Source of the DNA: Candidatus Cloacimonadota bacterium
Lineage (GTDB): Bacteria; Cloacimonadota; Cloacimonadia; Cloacimonadales; TCS61
Direction of reading: 5' to 3'
DNA length: 5,256 bases
Assembly: GCA_021157645.1 (NCBI GenBank)
Contig: JAGGWC010000238.1
Location: 1-5,256, forward strand
The notes under the pieces are model-generated. The model ran no database searches. It was not told the origin of the DNA and was given only the letters and a program-made list of their open reading frames with translations. Every line of letters starts with the position of its first letter. Position 1 is the stretch's first letter. The position numbers and the translations under genes are program-made. Positions 1 to 5,256 of the stretch are shown here, one piece after another.

Positions 1-73
1 CTCCTTTTGGAACACTAAATAAATTTATCGAAACTAATGTTACGATTATTATCAGTACTATTGTTTTTTTCAT
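1..73 (-). CDS. 5' end of a secreted or envelope protein gene, cut by the left edge
   Basis: Only 24 codons plus one base are visible, starting from the ATG at 73-71. The peptide begins MKKT, followed by a hydrophobic core (IVLIIIVTLVSINLF) and then SVPKG. This is the classic form of a Sec signal peptide: a short lysine-rich N-region, about 15 hydrophobic residues, then small and polar residues. Cleavage may fall near Ser-Val-Pro, but the site cannot be fixed. An AGGAG ribosome site 6 bases upstream supports the start. The gene lies 25 bases after the stop of the 115-residue protein gene and is probably co-transcribed with it. The mature protein is outside the window, so its function cannot be named. 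A single N-terminal membrane anchor is the alternative. The start codon sits between two runs of seven A (minus strand). Confidence 0.75.
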   Translation of the reverse strand, partial: MKKTIVLIIIVTLVSINLFSVPKG

Positions 74-79
74 TTTTTT

Positions 80-87
80 CTCCTTTT
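80..87 (-). promoter_or_regulatory. Ribosome binding site of the edge gene
   Basis: The minus strand reads AAAAGGAG, then six bases, then ATG. This spacing is near ideal and decides the start of the partial gene at the left edge, which is too short to be found by length alone. Confidence 0.75.
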
Positions 88-98
88 AATTTATTTTT

Positions 99-446
99 TT
101 ATTCATTAAATGTTTTTATTTTGAAATAACCATTATTAAAATGGATATTCTCAATATGCATGATTTTTGTTTTATCAATAAGAAATTGCTCTAAGAAAAA
201 TGTAATGGTTGGGTGTTCATACTGCAAATATTGGATGCTTGGTAATTTCTTAAAATGCAAATATTTATCTATTATCCAGTTTGTCTTAATTTCCAGATCA
301 ACATTAACTGGAATTGGATGTACATTTTTATAACGAAATTTTATGCTTTCTCCTAAAATAACAATATTAGAAATAGAGTCAGGGATTAAATTATTAGCAA
401 TACAAATATCAATAATTTCTGAAATAGTTATCCTGATTTCTGCCAT
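99..446 (-). CDS. Small unrecognised protein, 115 residues
   Basis: I do not recognise this protein. It is 115 residues, rich in Ile, Asn, Lys and Phe, with no signal peptide and no membrane segment of usual length, so it is probably cytoplasmic. Residues 5-19 look helical (ITISEIIDICIANNL). Residues 27-40 and 44-54 look like paired beta strands (NIVILGESIKFRYK, then PIPVNVDLEIK). Residues 81-98 are hydrophobic and mixed, and residues 101-113 end in another likely strand (IHFNNGYFKIK). The single Cys15 suggests no metal site. The start is supported by AAAGGAG 6 bases upstream of ATG. A 70-base gap separates it from the GNAT gene; a weak promoter could lie there (see rejected items). The next gene encodes a signal-peptide protein, so this one may belong to a separate envelope-related unit, but that is only inference. 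The ribosome site and clean frame make a real gene likely. Confidence 0.7.
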   Translation of the reverse strand: MAEIRITISEIIDICIANNLIPDSISNIVILGESIKFRYKNVHPIPVNVDLEIKTNWIIDKYLHFKKLPSIQYLQYEHPTITFFLEQFLIDKTKIMHIENIHFNNGYFKIKTFNE

Positions 447-452
447 GACCCG

Positions 453-459
453 CTCCTTT
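453..459 (-). promoter_or_regulatory. Ribosome binding site of the 115-residue protein gene
   Basis: The minus strand reads AAAGGAG, followed by six bases (CGGGTC) and ATG at 446. Strength and spacing are near ideal. This favours independent translation of the unrecognised protein, unlike the two genes upstream, which lack a clear site. Confidence 0.75.
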
Positions 460-516
460 TATAATTTTCTATGGTAAAATTTTTTTAAGCTAATATAATT
501 TGCAAGAAAATAATCT

Positions 517-954
517 TTAAATATCTGGATTTAACCTTTTTGTGTAGTAAATGATATCTTTGTGTTTTACATAGTCTTTGTTATGAAAAAATATCATTGA
601 TGTTTCATTCCAATCTTCAATGAGACAGGCAAATATTTTAACATTGTTAGAGAAAAAGAAATCTTCAGATTTTTCTATTAAAGAAGCAGCAATTCCTTTT
701 CCTCTGAATTCAGGTAGAACTGCCAGTCTGTTGATCCAACCTTTGCGTCCATTATGGCTTGCTATAATTGCACCTACAAGTTTTTTATCAATCTCAGCAA
801 CAAAGAAACGATTATTCTCAATCTGTAATTGTTTTCTGATATTCTCTTTAGTATCTCTTCCTTCCGGTTTTATTGGAAGTGATGAATTGACCCAAAGATC
901 AATAAGGGAATTGCATTCAGTAAGTTTCAGTTCTCGAATAATAAATTTATTCAT
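517..954 (-). CDS. GNAT family N-acetyltransferase
   Basis: This is a single-domain GNAT enzyme of 145 residues, a usual length. It should transfer an acetyl group from acetyl-CoA to an amine; the substrate cannot be told from sequence. Residues 49-66 form the central strands (RFFVAEIDKKLVGAIIAS). Motif A spans about 73-92: the strand WINRLAVLP, then the acetyl-CoA pyrophosphate loop R84-G85-K86-G87-I88-A89, matching R/Q-x-x-G-x-G/A. The later part (LIEDWNETS at 111-119, then FFHNKDYVKHKDIIYYTKR) fits motif B, with Asn116 in the usual N-x-x-S region and the 'GY'-like turn here being DY. The segment SHNGRKGWINRLAV (66-79) looks like a subfamily signature, and Arg33-Asp34 near the N-terminus may belong to it. 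It has no signal peptide and is cytoplasmic. Its ATG lies 1 base after the hydrolase stop (TAG-C-ATG) with only a weak AAAG upstream, so it is probably translated by coupling. RimI-like protein acetylation and small-molecule or drug acetylation are both possible. Confidence 0.88.
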   Translation of the reverse strand: MNKFIIRELKLTECNSLIDLWVNSSLPIKPEGRDTKENIRKQLQIENNRFFVAEIDKKLVGAIIASHNGRKGWINRLAVLPEFRGKGIAASLIEKSEDFFFSNNVKIFACLIEDWNETSMIFFHNKDYVKHKDIIYYTKRLNPDI

Positions 955-955
955 G

Positions 956-2227
956 CTACTTTAAATGTTTTGCAGCAAATCGGAAAACACGATTAAAACT
1001 TTTATCTACTTCTTTTTCAAGTTTTTTTGTAGGCGGGAACGGAATCACGTGATCGTAATTATAGTTGAAATCCATTACTTTAACTTTTGTTGGAATTTTA
1101 TTATCAGATCCCTTTAGTGTATTCAAAACTTCCGAAGGTGGAACAACAACATCTTTTTTAAGAGCAACTGCAGAGATCTGTTTATTGAGTTCCTTAAATC
1201 GCTTTTCTCTAAAATTCTGCAATTTGTGGAATTCCAGCATACTTTTGAAATATTTGCCGACAGGATGAAGATCACTAAAATAATGTTTTAATCTATCATC
1301 TTTCTTAAGTTCTTCCTCCAAACGTTCAACGTAGAAGGAATAAACAGAGATATTAGCTTCACTATCCAATATATATTTTGAGGCTGCATTCATTCTGTTC
1401 AGGGTAGGACCACCACAAAAATGGAACAATTTAGATTTTGAAAGATAGCCATAAGAATTGGTGAGAAATAAAATGTTTGCCAGAAATGATCCGATAGAAT
1501 AAGCAAAAAAATCTATGGAAGTTTTTTTCTTTATTAGTGGGTGAAGACCGGATTTTATCTCATGTATCAACTGCATAACATCGTAAAATGATTGAAGACC
1601 TGACCATAAGAATCTTTGAGGATGGAACTGCAATCTGGCACTGAGAGCGATATTAGCAAAAGACGAATTTGCAATATTTGGAAAGATCTCTTTCCTCTCT
1701 TTATTGGCTGTTCTTAAAAATCTTGGATCTATCCATTTAGCTGGAGTTCTATTCATATGAAACGCAATAGGGAAGAGCACAATTTGCTTTCCAGTTTGTT
1801 CCATTAATTTATAAGCCCAAGGTAGATATTTGCTCCAATCTTTTTCGTTAAGACCATGCAGCAGAATTATTGTACCATTAGTTTTGACCTTTTTTATTCT
1901 TCGCTTTCCTGTTTTCTTAGATTTTTTAACCTCAATAGGAATAAGAATGCTGTAATTGAAATTTATATTCTCCTTAATTTTAGAATCAGGGGTTTCAATA
2001 ATTTCATTCAGATGAGGTGCTTTTAATTTACTTGAGAGATCGTAAGTGGTTTTGAATTCAATATTATGTTCATTACATTGATATGTTTTTTCACCTGGTA
2101 AAAGTTTATGGCTAAAAGATTCAAATGGAATATTAATTACACGTGTTCCCAATTCAGGAATATCGATCTTTTCATCGGTTAGATTAAATCTACTTTTTAA
2201 TAAGTTATAAATTTCTAAATATGTCAT
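956..2227 (-). CDS. Putative alpha/beta-hydrolase fold protein, family uncertain
   Basis: The product is 423 residues with no signal peptide, probably cytoplasmic. The core resembles an alpha/beta hydrolase. Residues 118-126 (NGTIILLHG, then L) give a beta strand ending in the His124-Gly125 oxyanion-hole motif. Residues 238-248 (IDFFAYSIGSF) form a nucleophile elbow with Ser244, in which Ala242 replaces the first Gly of G-x-S-x-G. Asp359 in KKDVVVPP and His393 in YDHVIPF sit where the acid and histidine of the triad are expected. Residues 1-115 form an unrecognised N-terminal region, which ends in a very basic stretch at 101-115 (KKSKKTGKRRIKKVK). Residues 155-235 (with AKWIDPRF and the aromatic FLWSGLQSFYD) probably form a cap or substrate lid. 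The likely reaction is ester or amide hydrolysis; the substrate is unknown. It may belong to an uncharacterised DUF family of this fold, which I cannot name with certainty. The start lies 5 bases after the ftsZ stop, has no ribosome site and is probably coupled; the next Met is residue 142, inside the core, so this start is the only sensible one. Confidence 0.75.
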   Translation of the reverse strand: MTYLEIYNLLKSRFNLTDEKIDIPELGTRVINIPFESFSHKLLPGEKTYQCNEHNIEFKTTYDLSSKLKAPHLNEIIETPDSKIKENINFNYSILIPIEVKKSKKTGKRRIKKVKTNGTIILLHGLNEKDWSKYLPWAYKLMEQTGKQIVLFPIAFHMNRTPAKWIDPRFLRTANKERKEIFPNIANSSFANIALSARLQFHPQRFLWSGLQSFYDVMQLIHEIKSGLHPLIKKKTSIDFFAYSIGSFLANILFLTNSYGYLSKSKLFHFCGGPTLNRMNAASKYILDSEANISVYSFYVERLEEELKKDDRLKHYFSDLHPVGKYFKSMLEFHKLQNFREKRFKELNKQISAVALKKDVVVPPSEVLNTLKGSDNKIPTKVKVMDFNYNYDHVIPFPPTKKLEKEVDKSFNRVFRFAAKHLK

Positions 2228-2232
2228 TAAAA

Positions 2233-3387
2233 TTAATTTGAGAATTTCCTTAAGAAAGCTGGAATTTCCATTTGTCTATCAGGAAATGTGTTTGTCTTTT
2301 CGTCAGTACTTTTATTCAAATTTAAGGAACCAGATTTTCTTATTCTTTGCAATGTACTGTCAATATCTTCCGAATCATCTTCTTTATTATAAATTATAGT
2401 TTCACGTTCGTACACAGTTGTGTTAGGGGTATCAATTCCGGTAGTGATAAGAGTTACTTTAATTTTTCCTTCCATAGCATTATCAATAATAATGCCTGTA
2501 ATAATATCCCCATCATCACCAGTTTGTTTAACAATTTCATTTGTAATTAGTTCGAATTCATCCATTTTAAAATCTTTACCGGCTGTTATATTAATAAGAA
2601 CACCTTTGGCATTTCCTATTGGAATATCCGAAAGCAAAGGATTATTCATAGCTTTCTGAGCAGCGTCTACAGCTTTTTGGTCTCCATCTCCTAACCCTGA
2701 TCCTATCATAGCTAATCCGCGATTTTTCATTACAGTTTGGACATCAGCAAAATCTACATTCATATAACCACTGAAATGAATTATATCAGAAATAGCTTTT
2801 GCAGCTTCATACAAAACATTATCAGCTTTTTTAAAGGCGCCGATAACAGTCATGTCAGGGTAAATATCAGTGAGCTTTTCATTTGGAATAACAATAAGGG
2901 TATCAACGTTTTCACGAAGTTTGTTTATTCCATTTTCAGCATTAATAGTACGCTTTTTACCTTCACTCCTAAATGGTCTGCTTACAATTCCAATTGTAAG
3001 AATACCCATCTCACGTGCAAGAGACGCAATAACAGGGGTTGCGCCAGTTCCAGTTCCACCGCCCATTCCGGCAGCAATGAAAAGAAGATCCGTACCTTTT
3101 AAATTATTTTTAATATCCTCACGAGATTCTTCTGCAGCTTTACGCCCAATTTCTGGATTTGCACCCGCACCAAGTCCTTTAGTTAATTCTCTTCCAAGTT
3201 GCAGTTTGACTTTTGCTTTTGATTTTTTTAAATCTATGATATTAGTATTTGCAACGGCAAATTCTAAGCCTTGTAAGTTATAATCAATCATCGTACCAAT
3301 TGCATTACCACCTGCTCCTCCAACACCAATGATCTTTATATGTGTACCAAAAGGTATTTCGTCATGATTCAGGTCTAATTCTAACAT
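2233..3387 (-). CDS. ftsZ: Cell division GTPase FtsZ
   Basis: FtsZ is the bacterial tubulin homologue: it binds GTP, polymerises at midcell and forms the Z ring that recruits the divisome. The protein is 384 residues, as usual for the family. The N-terminal GTPase domain carries the nucleotide loop IGVGGAGGNA (20-29), the tubulin signature GGGTGTG (109-115), and PFRSEGKKR (138-146), which contains conserved nucleotide-contact Glu and Arg positions. The T7 synergy loop NVDFAD (210-215) has the catalytic Asp212 and Asp215. The C-terminal domain follows to about residue 325. A short acidic then polar linker of roughly 45-50 residues leads to the conserved tail peptide MEIPAFLRK (373-381), which binds FtsA and other partners and is close to the proteobacterial form. 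No key residue is missing. GGAGGT three bases upstream of ATG fixes the start. It lies 27 bases after ftsA and 5 bases before the hydrolase gene. Confidence 0.99.
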   Translation of the reverse strand: MLELDLNHDEIPFGTHIKIIGVGGAGGNAIGTMIDYNLQGLEFAVANTNIIDLKKSKAKVKLQLGRELTKGLGAGANPEIGRKAAEESREDIKNNLKGTDLLFIAAGMGGGTGTGATPVIASLAREMGILTIGIVSRPFRSEGKKRTINAENGINKLRENVDTLIVIPNEKLTDIYPDMTVIGAFKKADNVLYEAAKAISDIIHFSGYMNVDFADVQTVMKNRGLAMIGSGLGDGDQKAVDAAQKAMNNPLLSDIPIGNAKGVLINITAGKDFKMDEFELITNEIVKQTGDDGDIITGIIIDNAMEGKIKVTLITTGIDTPNTTVYERETIIYNKEDDSEDIDSTLQRIRKSGSLNLNKSTDEKTNTFPDRQMEIPAFLRKFSN

Positions 3388-3390
3388 ATA

Positions 3391-3396
3391 ACCTCC
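3391..3396 (-). promoter_or_regulatory. Ribosome binding site of ftsZ
   Basis: The minus strand reads GGAGGT-TAT-ATG. The complementarity is strong but the spacer is short. The site directly abuts an 18-base palindrome, which could modestly affect access to it. Confidence 0.85.
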
Positions 3397-3414
3397 GAAA
3401 AAATATATTTTTTC
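3397..3414. repeat. Perfect 18-base palindrome in the ftsA-ftsZ gap
   Basis: GAAAAAATATATTTTTTC is identical to its own reverse complement. It begins right after the ftsA stop codon and ends right before the ftsZ ribosome site. In RNA it could form a 7-pair stem with a UAUA loop, but nearly all pairs are A-U, so it would be weak. It could also be a protein-binding site, a TATATT-type -10 region, or a chance outcome of A/T-rich spacer sequence. There is no GC-rich stem followed by a U-tract, so it is not a convincing intrinsic terminator. Confidence 0.6.
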
Positions 3415-4680
3415 TTAAAAATAATCTTTAAATGCGTTTTTTACTTTTTGCCAGAAATTGGAAAATGAACTCCCAATTTTTATACTATTTATTTTATCAT
3501 CTCTACTTTTAAGTTCATCATAAACGTAATAGAGAATACCTACGCTGGTTGCATATTTTGGATTTTCCAATCTATCTGTAGGCCCAGCTAATTTTGTTAA
3601 ATATGGATAACCGATTTTGGTTGGCATATTAAAGATCTGGTCGGCAAGTGATGCGCTATTAATTAGTAGAGAAGCTCCACCAGTAAGTACAAGTCCGGCA
3701 GTTATCAAATTAAGGTCATGGTGCTCGCTCAAAATTCTATATGCTCCTTCAAATATCTCACGCATTCTGGCTTCGATGATCTCACTCATATATTTCAATT
3801 TCTTCTTTTTTGATTCTCTACCACCAATTCCTTCGATCTCTATCAATTTGTCATCAGGAACCTGCGATGAAAGCGAATTACCTAATTCTAGCTTGAGTTT
3901 CTCTGCGTTTTGAGGTGAAGTATGTAATCCGACAGAAAGGTCATGAGTTATGTTTTTACCACCAATTGGAAGAACTGCACTGAATCTTATAGTGTCTTTG
4001 TAGAATATTGCGATATCAGTAGTTCCACCACCAATATCAATAATTATAGAACCCAATTCTTTTTCTACATCATCCAAAACGGAATGTGAAGAAGCTATTG
4101 GTTCAAGGTAGGTCTTTTCAACTTTATATCCTGCTATCTCAATACATTTATTGATATTCCTAAGTGCATTAATATCTGCCATCACGATATGGACATGAGC
4201 AGAAAGATTGAACCCACTCATATTCATTGGGTTCATTATTCCGTCCTGTTCATCGATCTTATAATATTGAGGAATTGCATGAATAATTTCTAATCTCTCA
4301 TTTCCTTGTTGAATTTTTACATTGTTTTTGGAATTTGAAATAACGTTATCTACATGTTGCTGATCTATATCACAAGGATGAGCACCGGAAGTTAAAGATA
4401 TTCTTCCAATTGCGTTTTGGCTTTTAATGTGTTCTCCTGCAATTCCTACATAAATATTCTTCGCCTTAAAAGTTGCCATCTCTTCAGCTTCATTAATTGC
4501 ATCGCTCATAGATTTTGAAGCTTTCATAATGTCCACAACAATACCATTGACCATACCATTGGATTTACTTGTTCCTATACCTTTAACTTCTAACTTATTT
4601 TCTTCATTTATTTCTGTGATAATAACACAGATCTTGGTTGTACCAATATCTATTGCCGTAATCACCTGACCGATTTTCAT
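3415..4680 (-). CDS. ftsA: Cell division protein FtsA, membrane anchor of FtsZ
   Basis: FtsA is an actin-like ATPase that binds the FtsZ tail and tethers the Z ring to the inner membrane, then helps recruit later division proteins. The length of 421 residues matches the family (about 420). The actin-fold motifs are in order: phosphate 1, ITAIDIGTTKICVI (7-20); phosphate 2, IIIDIGGGTTDIAIF (212-226); and the adenosine motif, GLVLTGGASLL (329-339). The FtsA-specific 1C subdomain lies roughly at 84-165 in place of actin subdomain 1B. The C-terminus FSNFWQKVKNAFKDYF (406-421) is an amphipathic helix with aromatic residues on one face and lysines on the other, as expected of the membrane-targeting sequence. 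The start overlaps the ftsQ stop as ATGA, and CGGAGGAG sits just upstream within the last ftsQ codons. Translation is therefore both coupled to ftsQ and served by its own ribosome site. I see nothing missing. Confidence 0.98.
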   Translation of the reverse strand: MKIGQVITAIDIGTTKICVIITEINEENKLEVKGIGTSKSNGMVNGIVVDIMKASKSMSDAINEAEEMATFKAKNIYVGIAGEHIKSQNAIGRISLTSGAHPCDIDQQHVDNVISNSKNNVKIQQGNERLEIIHAIPQYYKIDEQDGIMNPMNMSGFNLSAHVHIVMADINALRNINKCIEIAGYKVEKTYLEPIASSHSVLDDVEKELGSIIIDIGGGTTDIAIFYKDTIRFSAVLPIGGKNITHDLSVGLHTSPQNAEKLKLELGNSLSSQVPDDKLIEIEGIGGRESKKKKLKYMSEIIEARMREIFEGAYRILSEHHDLNLITAGLVLTGGASLLINSASLADQIFNMPTKIGYPYLTKLAGPTDRLENPKYATSVGILYYVYDELKSRDDKINSIKIGSSFSNFWQKVKNAFKDYF

Positions 4681-5256
4681 ATCTCCTCCGACCTGACTAC
4701 AAGTTGATCTTTAAATCTTAAATCTATTGTTGTACCTTTCTCAAAAATACGATTTTGCTCAAGAAAAATGAGTTTCCTAAGTTTTTCCTCGATTTCATTA
4801 TCTCCCAAAACGATTCTATACCCAATATCCGCATTTACAAAAATTAGATTTTTATCTTTTAAATAGAATTCGGAAATACTATTTATAAAATCAGGGTCCA
4901 CTTTTGCAAATATCTCTCTTAAAGAAAATATCCTCTCAATAAGAATATTCTCGATTTTTTGTCCGATAATGATCTCAGAATCGGGAATTTTGGTTCCGAT
5001 TATTGGCAGAACTTCATTTTCATAAAAATTCGCATTATCCAAGATAATTCTGTTTTTATCAATTGGGAAAATAATTCCGCTTTCTGTTCGGAAAAAAAAC
5101 TTTCCCTTTTTCTCACTAATTTCAATTTTTAACTTATTTGGGAATATTCTGGAAACTTTTATATCTTCAATCCTTACAATATTTTCATATTTTTTTAGAA
5201 CATCTTTCTTAGAAATAGAATACAAATTCATATTAATGAAATCATTACATATATTC
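4677..5256 (-). CDS. ftsQ: Cell division protein FtsQ/DivIB, 5' end beyond the right edge
   Basis: FtsQ is a bitopic inner-membrane protein whose periplasmic part links the Z ring to FtsB/FtsL and wall synthesis. The visible frame is open to the right edge, giving about 192 residues. The first Met (5231-5229) has no ribosome site upstream and lies inside the POTRA domain, so it is not the start: the N-terminal cytoplasmic tail, the membrane segment and the first part of POTRA must lie outside the window. The visible POTRA part reads INMNLYSISKKDVLKKY, then IVRIEDIKVSRIFPNKLKIEISEKK, matching the usual 'N-L-F/Y-x-I ... V-R-x-x-P-x-x-L-x-I-x-I-x-E' pattern. The beta domain follows: a 'G-I-I-F-P-I-D' turn, VLPIIG, GYRIVLGDNEIEEKLRKL and the closing TIDLRFKDQLVVR, all typical of FtsQ. 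It ends in an ATGA overlap with ftsA. Confidence 0.93.
   Translation of the reverse strand, partial: NICNDFINMNLYSISKKDVLKKYENIVRIEDIKVSRIFPNKLKIEISEKKGKFFFRTESGIIFPIDKNRIILDNANFYENEVLPIIGTKIPDSEIIIGQKIENILIERIFSLREIFAKVDPDFINSISEFYLKDKNLIFVNADIGYRIVLGDNEIEEKLRKLIFLEQNRIFEKGTTIDLRFKDQLVVRSEEI
4683..4689 (-). promoter_or_regulatory. Ribosome binding site of ftsA, inside ftsQ
   Basis: The minus strand reads GGAGGAG-AT-ATGA. The site is formed by the Glu-Glu codons that end ftsQ, and the ATG overlaps the ftsQ TGA. This settles the ftsA start. Confidence 0.85.

Noticed and set aside
458..463. TATAAA box on the minus strand
   Set aside because: It overlaps the ribosome site of the 115-residue gene; a start of transcription from it would remove that site from the message.
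475..505. Possible terminator after the GNAT gene
   Set aside because: The only inverted repeat (GCAAATTATATTAGC) is imperfect and AT-rich, and is not followed by a clear U-run on the minus strand.
485..521. Possible minus-strand promoter before the 115-residue gene: TTTAAA (521-516), 18 bases, TATATT (497-492)
   Set aside because: It is only a partial match to the consensus in sequence so AT-rich that such pairs are common. The place is sensible, but the evidence is too weak to list as a feature.
507..522. 16-base direct repeat AAAATAATCTTTAAAT, also at 3418-3433
   Set aside because: Both copies overlap the ends of coding regions (GNAT and ftsA) in very AT-rich sequence, and no third full copy is seen. 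Chance is the simpler explanation.
620..964. Open frame on the plus strand opposite the GNAT gene, 114 codons
   Set aside because: It lies opposite a clear GNAT protein with family motifs and its translation has no recognisable pattern, so it is a shadow frame.
2347..3283. Several plus-strand open frames opposite ftsZ
   Set aside because: They are antisense to a highly conserved gene, and their Ser/Pro/Ile-rich translations are what the reverse complement of ftsZ would give.
3617..3913. Plus-strand open frame opposite ftsA, 98 codons
   Set aside because: It is antisense to the ftsA region that encodes the adenosine motif and its surroundings; no independent support.

Overview
This is an AT-rich window (roughly two thirds A+T by eye) in which every gene I can support lies on the minus strand. 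Read right to left, it holds the end of a division and cell wall (dcw) cluster, ftsQ (its 5' part lies beyond the right edge), ftsA and ftsZ, followed by a set of less familiar genes: a putative alpha/beta hydrolase, a GNAT acetyltransferase, a small unrecognised protein, and the first codons of a secreted protein cut by the left edge. There are no RNA genes, mobile elements or CRISPR arrays, and no stretch over 300 bases without a gene.

Organism: a didermal bacterium with an FtsQ-type POTRA protein, a typical FtsA with a C-terminal amphipathic helix, and an FtsZ tail ending in IPAFLRK. The low GC, the I/K/N-rich proteins and the ftsQ-ftsA-ftsZ order would fit an uncultured anaerobic lineage of the FCB group such as Cloacimonadota. 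That placement is an inference from general resemblance and has low confidence.

Layout: ftsQ and ftsA overlap by 4 bases (ATGA), and ftsA and ftsZ are separated by 27 bases filled exactly by an 18-base perfect palindrome, a GGAGGT ribosome site and a 3-base spacer. The hydrolase start lies 5 bases after the ftsZ stop, and the GNAT start 1 base after the hydrolase stop; neither has a clear ribosome site. So the run from ftsQ to the GNAT gene looks like one transcript with translational coupling. A 70-base gap then precedes the 115-residue protein, which has its own strong ribosome site, as does the edge gene with a signal peptide.

How the genes work together: FtsZ forms the cytokinetic ring, FtsA anchors it to the inner membrane through its C-terminal helix, and FtsQ joins the ring to the periplasmic wall-synthesis complex. 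The hydrolase and acetyltransferase have no evident link to division beyond tight coupling downstream of ftsZ. That link is the most interesting open question here. I see no clearly new multi-gene system in the window.
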